NCBI RefSeq assembly: GCF_039545095.1
Contig: NZ_BAABRS010000004.1
Coordinates: 124,001 to 188,000, forward strand
Source of the DNA: Fodinibius salicampi
GTDB taxonomy: Bacteria > Bacteroidota > Rhodothermia > Balneolales > Balneolaceae
Direction: 5' to 3'
DNA length: 64,000 nucleotides
The first letter of the stretch is position 1, and every line of letters begins with the position of its first letter. The notes beneath the pieces were generated by a model. That model had not been told where the DNA came from. It worked only from the letters and a program-made list of their open reading frames with translations, and did no database searches. Positions 25,888-35,437 of this stretch are shown here, piece by piece. The position numbers and the translations under genes were made by a program.

Positions 25888-27438
25888 ATGTCTTCAGATA
25901 AAAAGGTAGAACGACTTAAACAAAAGCGTGAAGAAGCACGGAAAGGAGGAGGAGAGAAGCGTATAGAAAAGCAACACGACAAAGGTAAACTTACGGCCCG
26001 TGAACGCATCGATCTGCTGCTCGATGAGGGCACTTTTGAGGAGATCGATCCTTTTGTAACGCACCGGAGCCATAAGTTCGGACTGGAGGAGAAAAAGATT
26101 CCCGGCGACGGAGTGGTTACTGGTTTTGGAAAGGTACACGGACGACCTATTTATGTTTTTAGCCAGGATTTTACAGTTATTGGCGGATCGCTTTCGGAAA
26201 CGCACGCAGAAAAGATATGTAAAGTGATGGACCTGGCAATGAAAAACGGGGTACCGGTCATGGGATTGAATGACTCGGGCGGCGCGCGAATTCAGGAAGG
26301 AGTTTCTTCCCTTGGAGGCTATGCAGAGGTGTTCTGGCGCAATAGCATGGCTTCGGGAGTAATACCACAGCTATCCGCGGTTATGGGTCCTTGTGCTGGT
26401 GGAGCGGTATATAGTCCGGCTCTCACCGATTTTGTTTTTATGGTGAAAAATACCAGCTACATGTTTGTAACGGGACCAAATGTGGTGAAGACCGTAACCC
26501 ACGAGGAAGTTACATCCGAAGAGCTGGGCGGGGCGAGTGCACACAGCACGAAGTCGGGAGTAGCGCATTTTGCTGAAGAAAATGATGCGCTTTGCCTGCA
26601 GGATATGCGTAAAATATTGACTTATATCCCGCAGAATTGCGAGGAAAAACCACCCCGAAAAGAGTCCAAAAAACCTGACTCTTCTAAAGCAGAAGAACTG
26701 GATGATCTTGTTCCTGACCAACCCAACAAGCCTTATGATATCAAGGATGTTATAAAGGGTATTGTGGATAAGGACTCCTTTATGGAAGTGCATGAGCATT
26801 ATGCGGATAATATAGTGGTCGGTTTTGCACGTATAGACGGGCGCAGTGTGGGTATTGTAGCCAATCAACCGTTATCTCTGGCTGGTGTGCTGGATATCGA
26901 TGCCTCTATCAAGGGGGCCCGGTTTGTACGTTTCTGCGATGCTTTTAATATCCCGCTGGTTACTTTTGAGGATGTCCCAGGATTTTTACCTGGCACTGAC
27001 CAGGAATGGGGTGGAATAATTAAACACGGGGCTAAATTGCTGTACGCTTTTTGCGAGGCAACAGTCCCAAAGATGACCGTCATTACCCGCAAAGCCTATG
27101 GCGGTGCCTACGACGTAATGAACTCTAAGCATATCCGTGCCGATTACAATGTGGCCTGGCCCACGGCTGAAATCGCGGTTATGGGCCCCAAGGGAGCGGT
27201 TGAAATTATTTTCCGCAAAGAGATCGCCGAAGCTGATGATCCCGAGGCTAAAGAGCAGGAGCTTATTGATTATTACAAAGAAGAATTCGCCCATCCTTAT
27301 AAGGCGGCAGAGCGTGGCTTCATTGATAATGTGATTCTGCCGAGTGAAACCCGGGAGAAACTAATTCATGCGCTTGAAATTAGCGAAAATAAAGTGGACA
27401 GTATTCCGCAGAAGAAACACGATAACCTTCCCTTGTAG
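25888..27438 (+). CDS. pccB: Acyl-CoA carboxylase beta (carboxyltransferase) subunit, propionyl-CoA type
   Basis: This subunit transfers carboxyl from biotin to propionyl- or acetyl-CoA. The protein has 516 residues, normal for PccB/MmdA-like crotonase-fold subunits. Motifs: [21 protein letters not shown] near residue 36, the oxyanion GGARIQEGV and [12 protein letters not shown] in the N-half, and [21 protein letters not shown] and [11 protein letters not shown] in the C-half. The biotin/biotin-carboxylase subunit is not in the window. With mce (5.3 kb) it suggests a propionyl to methylmalonyl-CoA route. The exact acyl substrate cannot be read from sequence alone. Confidence 0.93.
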   Translation: MSSDKKVERLKQKREEARKGGGEKRIEKQHDKGKLTARERIDLLLDEGTFEEIDPFVTHRSHKFGLEEKKIPGDGVVTGFGKVHGRPIYVFSQDFTVIGGSLSETHAEKICKVMDLAMKNGVPVMGLNDSGGARIQEGVSSLGGYAEVFWRNSMASGVIPQLSAVMGPCAGGAVYSPALTDFVFMVKNTSYMFVTGPNVVKTVTHEEVTSEELGGASAHSTKSGVAHFAEENDALCLQDMRKILTYIPQNCEEKPPRKESKKPDSSKAEELDDLVPDQPNKPYDIKDVIKGIVDKDSFMEVHEHYADNIVVGFARIDGRSVGIVANQPLSLAGVLDIDASIKGARFVRFCDAFNIPLVTFEDVPGFLPGTDQEWGGIIKHGAKLLYAFCEATVPKMTVITRKAYGGAYDVMNSKHIRADYNVAWPTAEIAVMGPKGAVEIIFRKEIAEADDPEAKEQELIDYYKEEFAHPYKAAERGFIDNVILPSETREKLIHALEISENKVDSIPQKKHDNLPL

Positions 27439-27489
27439 ATTAATGTTTTAATATTACTTCGGGGTTTAGGCTTATAATATTTAGTTTAT

Positions 27490-28272
27490 TTAGAGAGCGC
27501 TCTTTGCCAAAAACGTATCCATAAGGTGTTCAACATTGTTTGGGTTTTTAAATTCTGGGTGCAGCTTAACGACGTCCCCAATTAAAATAAGTGCCGGATT
27601 GGTTAGTCCGTGTTTATCTACTTCATGGACGATCGTTTCAACCGTGCCGAGGGCTATTTTTTCTTCCGGTAAGGATCCCTGTTGAATAACGGCAGCAGGT
27701 GTTTCGGCCTTGCCGTGTTTCTCAAAAATAGCGGTGATTTTCGGTAGGTTTCTCATTCCCATCAGAATCGCAACAGTAGCCGTCGTTTTTGCAGCGAGTT
27801 CAATATCCTCTGAGACTCCGCCATTTCTGGTCACACCGGTAGTGACCCAAAAGCTTTCATTGATTCCTCGTTTAGTGAGCGGAATTGTTTGAAGCTCCCC
27901 GATAGATGTACAGCTTGATATACCGGGTATAACCTCAACGGGAATATCATGGTCACGAGCGTAAGTCAGCTCTTCATGTCCTCTTCCAAAAATAAACGGA
28001 TCTCCTCCTTTTAGTCGAACAATACAATTACCTTCATTGGCTTTTTGAACAATGAGGTTATTGATCTTCTCCTGACTATTTTGACAAGAGCCTGCCTTTT
28101 TACCTACATAAATTTTCTCAGCGGTTGATGGGGCATAATCCAGCAATGCCGGATGTGAAAGAGTATCATAAAGTACTACATCTGCTTGTTTAAGTGCTTT
28201 AACACCTTTAACGCTGATGAGGTCCGGGTCACCCGGTCCTGCTCCTAACAAAATTAATTTTGACCTTTCCAT
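27490..28272 (-). CDS. cobA: Uroporphyrinogen-III C-methyltransferase (SUMT)
   Basis: This enzyme methylates uroporphyrinogen III twice with SAM to give precorrin-2, the branch to sirohaem and B12. The protein has 260 residues, with the family motifs LLGAGPGDPDLISVKGVKAL at the start, RLKGGDPFIFGRGHEE (about 82-97), EVIPGISS and the late NPALILIGDVV. It lacks the CysG dehydrogenase/chelatase part, so the last sirohaem steps need another gene. It is divergent from nirB, which needs sirohaem, and both probably share the 347-base control region. Confidence 0.95.
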   Translation of the reverse strand: MERSKLILLGAGPGDPDLISVKGVKALKQADVVLYDTLSHPALLDYAPSTAEKIYVGKKAGSCQNSQEKINNLIVQKANEGNCIVRLKGGDPFIFGRGHEELTYARDHDIPVEVIPGISSCTSIGELQTIPLTKRGINESFWVTTGVTRNGGVSEDIELAAKTTATVAILMGMRNLPKITAIFEKHGKAETPAAVIQQGSLPEEKIALGTVETIVHEVDKHGLTNPALILIGDVVKLHPEFKNPNNVEHLMDTFLAKSAL

Positions 28273-28435
28273 GGGTTGATGGCTTTGGGATTGGTTTGTC
28301 TATTCTCTTGGTGAAATATTCTTTGATGAGGTTAGGAATAACCAGCACATGCAGGCATGCCCACTCATAAAAAAGCCTGTTGCATTGTATCGTGAGGTAG
28401 AGCTCAAGGAATCGGTTGTTGAATTATTAAAATTC

Positions 28436-28468
28436 ATTGTTGACAATAATTTTCTTTTACATTAGTAT
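28436..28468 (+). promoter_or_regulatory. nirB: Possible nirB promoter with palindrome over the -35
   Basis: TTGACA (28440-28445) is followed after 17 bases by TAGTAT (28463-28468). The -35 lies within a perfect inverted repeat, ATTGT-TG-ACAAT (28436-28447), a natural place for a regulator to bind. Which sigma factor this species uses here is unknown. Confidence 0.35.
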
Positions 28469-28530
28469 TAGAGGTAAAATTAATTCTTTGCATAAATTAA
28501 TTATGAATTATTAAAAATAAAACTTAAAAA

Positions 28531-28538
28531 TTAATTAA
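28531..28538. promoter_or_regulatory. TTAATTAA word upstream of nirB
   Basis: An AT-only palindrome (AATTAATTAA context) 82 bases before nirB. Similar words occur before moeA/mobA, moaA and amt. It may be a shared operator or simple AT bias. Confidence 0.2.
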
Positions 28539-28619
28539 AATATTTTATTTATTGGTAGGCAAAGATATCAATGAGGAGCTAATAAATTTTAAGACAGAAC
28601 CAGCAATTTTAATTGCTTT

Positions 28620-31148
28620 ATGAAAAGATCAGACAGAAAAAACATCATTGTTGTCGGAAATGGAATGGTAGGATACAAGTTTTGTGAGAAGCTTGTTTCA
28701 AAAGAAGGTGATGAAGCGTTTAACATCACTGTTTTTGGTGAGGAGCCCCGTCCAGCCTATGATCGTGTTCAGCTAAGCTCATATTTTGACGGAGCGGATG
28801 AAGAAGACTTGCAAATGGCCCCGGAGCAGTGGTACGAAGAACAGGGTATTGAACTGTTTACCGGTGAATTGGTTGTAGATCTGGATCGGGATAATAAAAC
28901 GGTTACGTCGCAAAAAGGTAGAACAGTCTCATACGACAAACTTATTCTTGCTACCGGATCAAGTGCCTTTGTCCCTCCCATAGAGGGTGTAGATAAAGAT
29001 GGGGTATTTGTCTATCGCACGATAGAGGATCTGGAAGCGATCACGAAATATGCAGCAGGAGCCAGCAAGGCTGCGGTCCTAGGAGGGGGCTTGCTGGGTT
29101 TAGAGGCGGCTAAATCAGCCATGGATTTGGGCCTCAAAACAAGTGTGATTGAGTTTGCCCCCCGCCTGATGCCCAAGCAGTTGGATGAAATTGGGGCTGG
29201 TGCTCTGAAAAAAGCACTCGAAGAGCTGGATCTGGAGATATTATTAAATAAAAACACAACCCTGATCGGAGGTAATGGAACTCCCCAATACCTCGATTTT
29301 GCAGATGGCGACCGCCTGGATGCCGACATGGTGATTATATCCGCGGGTATTCGACCACGCGATGAGCTTGCTAGAAAAGCTGACCTTGAAGTCGGTGAGC
29401 GCGGAGGAATAATTGTTGACGATCAATTAAAAACAAGTGATTCGGATATTTATGCTATCGGTGAGTCGGCTTTACACCGCGGGATGATCTATGGTCTTGT
29501 AGCCCCCGGATATGAGATGGCCGATGTAGTGGTAGAGAATCTTACTGGCGGTGAAGAGGAGTTTACGGAATTCGACATGTCAACCAAGCTGAAATTGGTA
29601 GGCGTGGATGTAGCCAGTTTTGGAGACGCATTTGGCGAATCGGAAGAAAACAGTAAGAAAGTCATAATAGACAATAAGGCGAAAGGTGTTTATAAGCGCA
29701 TCAACGTCTCGGAAGATGGTGATCGTCTGCTGGGCGGGATGCTTGTAGGTGATGCCGACGATTACAATATGCTTCTTCAAATAGCCCAAAACGGCTTTTC
29801 ACTTCCGCCTGATCCTGTTGATCTGATTATCGGAGATCGTGACGAAGAATCAAGCGGGGGGCAGAAGGTCTATGAATTTCCAGATGACTCCATTATTTGT
29901 TCCTGTGAAAGCGTGACAAAGGGAGAAATTTGTGATGTCATTGAAGAAGAAGGAAAAGAGGATATTGACAGTATAAAATCATGCACGAAGGCGGGAACGG
30001 GCTGCAGTGGCTGCGTACCCATGCTCGATGACCTGCTAACCCAATCCATGGAGGCCCGTGGTAAAGAAGTACGCAAAGTAATCTGTGAACACTTTGATTA
30101 TACCCGTCAGGAGCTGTTTGATATTATCAAGGTGAAAGAAATTCATACCTTCGATGAATTATTGGATGAAGTGGGGCAAGGCGATGGATGCGAAAAATGT
30201 AAGCCTGCTGTGGCTTCGTTGTTGGCAAGTGCCTTCAATGAACACGTACTCGAAGAACGAGATACCATTCAGGATACCAACGATCGCTTTCTGGCTAATA
30301 TTCAGCGCGGAGGTACTTATTCGGTTATTCCCCGGGTGCCCGGCGGAGAGATCACTCCGGATAAGCTGATCACTATTGGTGAACTGGCCAAGAAATACGG
30401 TCTTTATACTAAAATTACTGGTGGACAGCGTATCAACATGATGGGCGCCCGCGTCGATCAGCTTCCCGATATCTGGGAGGACCTGATTGAATCCGGTTTC
30501 GAAAGCGGTCATGCTTATGGTAAGGCGCTGCGTACCGTCAAAAGCTGTGTTGGTTCCACATGGTGCCGATACGGACTGCATGAATCTGTTTCATTTGCTA
30601 TCGAAATTGAGGAACGGTACCGCGGCTTGCGGGCCCCACATAAACTTAAGGGCGGGGTTTCTGGCTGTGTGCGTGAATGCGCGGAGGCCCAGGCTAAGGA
30701 CTTTGGAATAATAGCCACAGAAGAGGGTTGGAATCTGTTCGTATGCGGAAATGGCGGTACGAATCCCCAGCACGCTAAACTATTGGCTACTGACCTCGAT
30801 GAAGAGACGCTAATTAAATATCTGGACCGCTTCCTGATGTTTTACATTAAGACGGCCGAACATCTGAATCGAACTTCTACTTGGTTGAATAAGATGGAGG
30901 GCGGCCTCGAGTATCTGAGGAAAGTTGTGGTTGAAGACTCACTTGGAATAGGAGAAGAGCTTGAAAGAGAAATGCAGCAGCTGATTAATGTCTATTCCTG
31001 CGAGTGGAAAGAAGTGGTAAACAATCCGGAACTCAGGGAGCGGTTTACCCACTTTGTCAACTCCGATGATGTGGACCCCAGTGTCAAATTCAAAGACTAT
31101 CGCGAACAGCCTGTGCCCGCGCCATCTGGCTGGGAAGATGATGAGTAA
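28620..31148 (+). CDS. nirB: Assimilatory nitrite reductase [NAD(P)H] large subunit
   Basis: This subunit reduces nitrite to ammonium in the cytoplasm. The protein has 842 residues, close to E. coli NirB (847). Domains in order: a FAD/NAD(P) oxidoreductase (1-400; VGNGMVGYKFCEK at the start, VLGGGLLGLEAAKSA near 155), a [2Fe-2S] BFD-type domain (SIICSCESVTKGEICDVI, CTKAGTGCSGC, about 423-470), a second BFD-like segment that keeps fewer cysteines (VICEHF, DGCEKC), then the ferredoxin-like and sirohaem/[4Fe-4S] halves with CVGSTWC (C-x5-C) and GCVREC (C-x3-C). It is the first gene of the nitrate operon. Confidence 0.97.
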   Translation: MKRSDRKNIIVVGNGMVGYKFCEKLVSKEGDEAFNITVFGEEPRPAYDRVQLSSYFDGADEEDLQMAPEQWYEEQGIELFTGELVVDLDRDNKTVTSQKGRTVSYDKLILATGSSAFVPPIEGVDKDGVFVYRTIEDLEAITKYAAGASKAAVLGGGLLGLEAAKSAMDLGLKTSVIEFAPRLMPKQLDEIGAGALKKALEELDLEILLNKNTTLIGGNGTPQYLDFADGDRLDADMVIISAGIRPRDELARKADLEVGERGGIIVDDQLKTSDSDIYAIGESALHRGMIYGLVAPGYEMADVVVENLTGGEEEFTEFDMSTKLKLVGVDVASFGDAFGESEENSKKVIIDNKAKGVYKRINVSEDGDRLLGGMLVGDADDYNMLLQIAQNGFSLPPDPVDLIIGDRDEESSGGQKVYEFPDDSIICSCESVTKGEICDVIEEEGKEDIDSIKSCTKAGTGCSGCVPMLDDLLTQSMEARGKEVRKVICEHFDYTRQELFDIIKVKEIHTFDELLDEVGQGDGCEKCKPAVASLLASAFNEHVLEERDTIQDTNDRFLANIQRGGTYSVIPRVPGGEITPDKLITIGELAKKYGLYTKITGGQRINMMGARVDQLPDIWEDLIESGFESGHAYGKALRTVKSCVGSTWCRYGLHESVSFAIEIEERYRGLRAPHKLKGGVSGCVRECAEAQAKDFGIIATEEGWNLFVCGNGGTNPQHAKLLATDLDEETLIKYLDRFLMFYIKTAEHLNRTSTWLNKMEGGLEYLRKVVVEDSLGIGEELEREMQQLINVYSCEWKEVVNNPELRERFTHFVNSDDVDPSVKFKDYREQPVPAPSGWEDDE

Positions 31149-31214
31149 TGAATTAATCCAATCATACAATTTTCATCCTAATTACAATTCTAAAAGTACT
31201 ATTCAACCCTAGCT

Positions 31215-31562
31215 ATGCAAACGAAAGAAAACATCAAAAAATGGTTCAAAGCTGCCAGAGTTGACGATTTTCCCAAAAACGGAGGAGCCTGTGTAAAGTA
31301 TAAGGACAAGCAGATTGCGGTATTTAATTTTACCCGGCGCGGCGAATGGTTTGCCTGTCAGAATATGTGTCCCCACAAAAAGGAGATGGCTTTGGCCCGT
31401 GGAATGATCGGGGAATCGAAAGGCGAACCAAAAGTGGCTTGTCCCTTTCATAAAAAAGCTTTCTCGCTTTGTTCTGGTGAGAATATTAATGGCGAAGAAG
31501 ATCCGGTTACAACCTATCCGGTGAAAGTAGAGGATGGGTATGTGTATATCGGACTCTCGTAA
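31215..31562 (+). CDS. nirD: Nitrite reductase small subunit
   Basis: A Rieske-fold partner of NirB, 115 residues. The two cluster half-sites are present as CQNMCPHK and CPFHKK (C-x-H and C-x2-H order), within the NirD fold ending DGYVYIGLS. In the family, E. coli NirD lacks some of these ligands; here Cys and His are kept in both half-sites, so a real [2Fe-2S] Rieske cluster is possible. It lies 66 bases after nirB and 33 before moaCB. Confidence 0.92.
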   Translation: MQTKENIKKWFKAARVDDFPKNGGACVKYKDKQIAVFNFTRRGEWFACQNMCPHKKEMALARGMIGESKGEPKVACPFHKKAFSLCSGENINGEEDPVTTYPVKVEDGYVYIGLS

Positions 31563-31595
31563 AAATACTAATTTACAAACTCTAACTTTAGAATT

Positions 31596-32549
31596 ATGAG
31601 AGATATTTCTGGTAAGAATTCCTCGCTTCGCACTGGAAAAGCACTTTCGGTGGTCAGTTGCAGCCGGGAAACACTGGGGCGGGTAAAGTCTGATACGCTT
31701 CCCAAGGGTAACTTGTTGGATGTAGCTCGATCGGCCGGCTTTTTGGCCTCCAAGCAGACCCATCACCTGATACCACACTGCCATCCTGTTTCGATTGATG
31801 CACTCGATATCTCATATAGCTTTATCGAAGCCGGTAATTGCAAAGAGGATATCGGAAAAGTAGAGGCAGAATATGGGATTGCTATTATTGCCGAAGGAAA
31901 ATCAATTGGCCGAACCGGGATAGAGATGGAGTTGCTTACGGCGGTTTCTATCAGCGCGCTAACGGTTTACGATCTCCTTAAACCACTTGGAGATGAAGTC
32001 GAAATTCGGACGACGCGCCTGCTCAATAAAACAGGTGGCAAAAGCAATCTGAAGAAGATAGTGGGCAAACAAAATAAAGTTGCCGTGCTCATCTGCTCTA
32101 ACTCCGTTGCCGCCGGTCGAAAAGAGGATCGGGCGGGACCTATTATTGAACAGATACTTCAGGAGCACAATGCAGATATCGTCGATTTTAAAGTGATGCC
32201 TGATCGTCCCGAAGCCGTCCAGTCCCAGCTCAAAGAATGGGCGGACATGAATATCCCATTTGTATTTACTGTAGGGGGTACCGGACTCGGACCGGATAAT
32301 ACCGCTGTTGATGCAGTTCAGGAAATCATCGAGCGAGAGACACCCGGAGTGGTTGATGCCATGGAACTGCACGGGCTGAAAAGAACCCCGCTGGCCATGA
32401 TGTCACGGCTGACTGCCGGGATCCTGAAAAGTACGCTTATAGTGACGTTGCCCGGCAGCTCCGATGGGTTGCGGCAAAGCCTGGGAGGTATTTTGCCAGG
32501 GGTATTTTATGCAAAGAAAATGCTCCGCCCGGTCCGGATAGAAAAGTGA
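31596..32549 (+). CDS. moaCB: Bifunctional molybdenum cofactor protein MoaC-MoaB/MogA fusion
   Basis: The protein has 317 residues. Residues 1-155 are MoaC (cyclic pyranopterin phosphate synthase), with KGNLLDVARSAGFLASKQTH, IPHCHPV and GRTGIEMELLTAVSISALTVYD. Residues 160-317 are a MoaB/MogA-type molybdopterin adenylyltransferase, with TVGGTGLGPDNTAVDAV and VTLPGSSDGLRQSL. This fusion is characteristic of Bacteroidota-type Moco loci and joins an early and a late step of cofactor synthesis. It serves the nitrate reductase encoded three genes downstream. Confidence 0.95.
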   Translation: MRDISGKNSSLRTGKALSVVSCSRETLGRVKSDTLPKGNLLDVARSAGFLASKQTHHLIPHCHPVSIDALDISYSFIEAGNCKEDIGKVEAEYGIAIIAEGKSIGRTGIEMELLTAVSISALTVYDLLKPLGDEVEIRTTRLLNKTGGKSNLKKIVGKQNKVAVLICSNSVAAGRKEDRAGPIIEQILQEHNADIVDFKVMPDRPEAVQSQLKEWADMNIPFVFTVGGTGLGPDNTAVDAVQEIIERETPGVVDAMELHGLKRTPLAMMSRLTAGILKSTLIVTLPGSSDGLRQSLGGILPGVFYAKKMLRPVRIEK

Positions 32550-32610
32550 CTTCTACTCAAAATCTGCTTCTGATTAAACTTATTTCATATAGCCTCATAA
32601 TATAATCTAA

Positions 32611-33915
32611 ATGTTTTTTACAAAAAGCTACCTGGCGTCTGTTATAGTCTTTTCCTGTATTTTGTTACTGATATCTGCGAATACGCTTTTCGCCCAATTC
32701 AATCTATCTGGCGAGTTACGTCCCCGTACAGAACTTCGCCATGGATACAAAACTTTGCCAGCTGAGGGAGATAATGCTGCATTTTTTACTGAGCAGCGTT
32801 CCCGACTTAACCTCAATTATAGCAAAGATCTGTACAAGGTTGGTTTTACCGTTCAGGATGTACGTATCTGGGGTAGTCAGGGCCAGCTGAATAAAAGTGA
32901 CGGACTGTTTTCGGTGCACGAAGCATGGGGGCAAATTAATTTTAGTGAAAGTATTGCTCTGAAAGCCGGCCGACAGGAATTAGTGTATGACGATCAGCGA
33001 ATTTTGGGGAGTGTTGGATGGACAGCGCAAGGTCGAAGTCACGATGTTATGCTTGTTAAATTTACTGATGAAGCATGGACTCTGCATACCGGTTTTGCAT
33101 TTAATCAGGATATAAATCCACCAGAACCAGCCAAATTATTTGATACTTTTTATTCTGGAGTAAATAATTACAAGACCCTTCAATATCTCTGGTATCATCG
33201 TGAATTTGAATCTGCCGAGCTTTCTTTTTTATTCCTGAATAATGGTGTTCAGCAGCCGGATTCCACCGTAAACTTCACTCAAACAGTAGGGGTAACCGGC
33301 AGCCACACTTTTCCTGATTTTCAAGTGAACGGTACCACATACTATCAAACTGGAACAGATCCGTCTGGAGCTGAAAAGAGTGCTTTACTTGCTTCGGGGA
33401 ACATATCTTATTCGGGATTTAAAGATATCAGCTTGACTCTCGGTGCAGATTATCTTTCCGGAACACGAGCTGATCAGGAACAAAACCACTCCTTTAATCC
33501 CCTCTATGGGACGCACCACAAGTTCTATGGATTTATGGATTACTTTTATGTAGGTAATCCGCACTATCAGCAGACAGCAGACCATAACAATAATATTGGA
33601 TTGGTGGATCTTTACCTGCAATCAACGGTACAGGCTTCCAAAGAAACGACTGCCTCAGTCGCTTTTCATGAATTTATATCACCGGTCTCTATTGTCAATC
33701 CCATAAATCCAGTGAACAGGTTACGCAATCGGCTGGGCACTGAAATTGATCTTGTTTTTAGTCATGTACTATCCGAGGAGGTCAAAATCCAGGCTGGATA
33801 CTCTCATATGTTTGGAACCTCTTCATTAGAAGCAATCAAGGGTGGAAGCAGTAGTCAAACTTCTAACTGGACTTGGCTGATGCTCAGCTTTAATCCCCAT
33901 TTTTTATCGAAGTGA
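32611..33915 (+). CDS. Outer-membrane porin, alginate-export-like beta barrel
   Basis: The protein has 434 residues. The signal peptide ends at LFAQ, then ELRPRTELRHGYK opens a barrel of alternating strands typical of the alginate-export/OprE-like porin family: FFTEQRSRLNLNYSKD, KAGRQELVYDDQRILGSVGW and a C-terminal strand ending WLMLSFNPHFLSK. The RQEL-YDDQR motif is common in this family. Its place between moaCB and the nitrate transporter suggests that it lets nitrate/nitrite (or molybdate) cross the outer membrane; this is inference from context. Homologues of the family are named for alginate but many transport other anions. Confidence 0.82.
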   Translation: MFFTKSYLASVIVFSCILLLISANTLFAQFNLSGELRPRTELRHGYKTLPAEGDNAAFFTEQRSRLNLNYSKDLYKVGFTVQDVRIWGSQGQLNKSDGLFSVHEAWGQINFSESIALKAGRQELVYDDQRILGSVGWTAQGRSHDVMLVKFTDEAWTLHTGFAFNQDINPPEPAKLFDTFYSGVNNYKTLQYLWYHREFESAELSFLFLNNGVQQPDSTVNFTQTVGVTGSHTFPDFQVNGTTYYQTGTDPSGAEKSALLASGNISYSGFKDISLTLGADYLSGTRADQEQNHSFNPLYGTHHKFYGFMDYFYVGNPHYQQTADHNNNIGLVDLYLQSTVQASKETTASVAFHEFISPVSIVNPINPVNRLRNRLGTEIDLVFSHVLSEEVKIQAGYSHMFGTSSLEAIKGGSSSQTSNWTWLMLSFNPHFLSK

Positions 33916-33955
33916 TAATTAATTAATCCAAAATAAACATACCCTGATCAATGCT

Positions 33956-35317
33956 ATGAAGACAACCGATACCAACAAAGCGACAAGTATTAACATTTTT
34001 AGTTTTGCAGCCCCGCATATGCGGACCTTTCACCTGTCCTGGATTTCGTTTTTCCTTTGTTTCTTTGGCTGGTTTGGGGTTGCTCCCCTAATGGCCGTAA
34101 TACGTGAGGAACTGGGCTTAACCCAATCACAAATTGGTAATACCATTATTGCATCAGTGGCAATTACGGTAATTGCACGGATATTTATCGGTCGGTTTTG
34201 TGATAAATATGGTCCCCGCCTTACCTATACGGTTTTGCTTATTTTTGGATCGATTCCTGTTATCGGTATTGGATTGAGCAATAGTTATGAAACATTTTTA
34301 CTGTTTAGATTAGCTATCGGGATTATCGGGGCTTCATTTGTGATAACCCAATACCATACCTCGGTTATGTTTGCAGATAACGTGGTGGGTACCGCCAATG
34401 CTACCACCGCAGGATGGGGGAATATGGGTGGAGGCGCTACTCAGGTAATTATGCCGCTTATTTTTGCCGGATTCGTATTTCTCGGCTTTGAGGACTCTTC
34501 TGCATGGAGATATGCTATGATTGTTCCGGGAATAGCTATGATTGTCTTGGGTATTCTTTACTACAATTATACAACTGATACTCCCAAAGGAAACTTCTCT
34601 GAGCTGAAAGTGGATTCCATAGCAGAACTTGAGGGCGAAGAGGAGGAAGCTGATGTATCAATGATTGAAGTAATGAAGGATTATCGGGTGTGGAGCCTGT
34701 TTGTAATCTATGGCGCTAGTTTTGGTATTGAACTAACGATCAATAATATCGCCGCTATTTATTACCACGATTATTTCTCTCTGGATCTGCAGACCGCCGG
34801 ACTTATTGCCGGGATGTTTGGCCTGATGAATATTTTTGCCCGTTCGGCCGGTGGATATCTGGGCGACAAGTTTGGAATTAAGTTTGGCCTCAAGGGTCGG
34901 GTTCGATTTCTGTTTGTTATGTTATTCTTGGAAGGGTTGGCCCTTATGCTCTTTTCCAGCATGGTGACCCTGACATTGGCTATTGGGACTATGATTTTCT
35001 TTAGTCTCTGCGTGCAGATGGCTGAAGGAGCCACCTATTCGGTCGTTCCTTTTGTAAACCGTAAAGCCGTAGGAGCCGTTTCCGGGATTGTAGGAGCTGG
35101 GGGAAATGCCGGTGCTGTGATGGCTGGCTTCCTGTTTAAATATGAATCTTTAGGCTATCCCGAAGCGTTGTTTATTATCGGGTGCGTTGTTACAGTGGTT
35201 TCCTTCCTCTCTTTTACCATTCGTTTCTCAATGGGTGACGAGAAAGAAGCGAGATATGAATTAGAAGAAGCCCTGTCAGATCCGGAACCCGAGTTAGAGC
35301 CGGCCTATGTTGATTAA
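33956..35317 (+). CDS. narK: Nitrate/nitrite transporter, MFS (NNP family)
   Basis: The protein has 453 residues and about 12 transmembrane helices. NNP signature stretches are present: FFGWFGVAPLMAVIREELGL in helix 1, RIFIGRFCDKYGPR between helices 2 and 3, and GWGNMGGGATQVIMP (nitrate signature 1) in helix 5, with a second glycine-rich motif GIVGAGGNAGAVMAGFL in helix 11. An acidic C-tail ends it. It lies between the porin and nitrate reductase genes, so it should import nitrate for assimilation. An 80-85-residue loop (GELKVDS... to MIEVMKDYRV) separates the two halves. Confidence 0.95.
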   Translation: MKTTDTNKATSINIFSFAAPHMRTFHLSWISFFLCFFGWFGVAPLMAVIREELGLTQSQIGNTIIASVAITVIARIFIGRFCDKYGPRLTYTVLLIFGSIPVIGIGLSNSYETFLLFRLAIGIIGASFVITQYHTSVMFADNVVGTANATTAGWGNMGGGATQVIMPLIFAGFVFLGFEDSSAWRYAMIVPGIAMIVLGILYYNYTTDTPKGNFSELKVDSIAELEGEEEEADVSMIEVMKDYRVWSLFVIYGASFGIELTINNIAAIYYHDYFSLDLQTAGLIAGMFGLMNIFARSAGGYLGDKFGIKFGLKGRVRFLFVMLFLEGLALMLFSSMVTLTLAIGTMIFFSLCVQMAEGATYSVVPFVNRKAVGAVSGIVGAGGNAGAVMAGFLFKYESLGYPEALFIIGCVVTVVSFLSFTIRFSMGDEKEARYELEEALSDPEPELEPAYVD

Positions 35318-35320
35318 TTA

Positions 35321-35357
35321 AAGGTTGAAAGTTAAAGGTACGAAAGTTGAAGGTTGC
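35321..35357 (+). repeat. Degenerate GAAAGTT/GAAGGTT intergenic repeat
   Basis: AAGGTTGAAAGTTAAAGG followed by GAAAGTTGAAGGTT, with a roughly 7-base period (AAGGTTG / AAAGTT). The same word family recurs at 39009-39040 in the next long gap of the operon. Such spacer repeats are common between genes in Bacteroidota; their role is unknown. Confidence 0.5.
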
Positions 35358-35437
35358 CAAGTTGTGAGTACTGTCACATTCCGTTGTGATGGTTATTTCA
35401 AAGTACAGTTGGGATTCTTCAATAACGAAATACTTAA

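Larger units (their letters stand above)
28273..28619. other. Divergent control region between cobA and nirB
   Basis: A 347-base AT-rich region with no ORF. It holds a good sigma-70-like promoter toward nirB (28440-28468), a palindrome over its -35, an imperfect ATGCAGGC...GCCTGTTGCAT repeat near 28345-28390, and TTAATTAA-type words at about 28495 and 28531. The leader of roughly 145 bases before nirB could carry regulatory RNA structure, but I see no known riboswitch. Confidence 0.5.

Noticed and set aside
31209-31784. A 191-codon minus-strand open frame
   Set aside because: It runs antisense across nirD and the start of moaCB, both well-supported genes.
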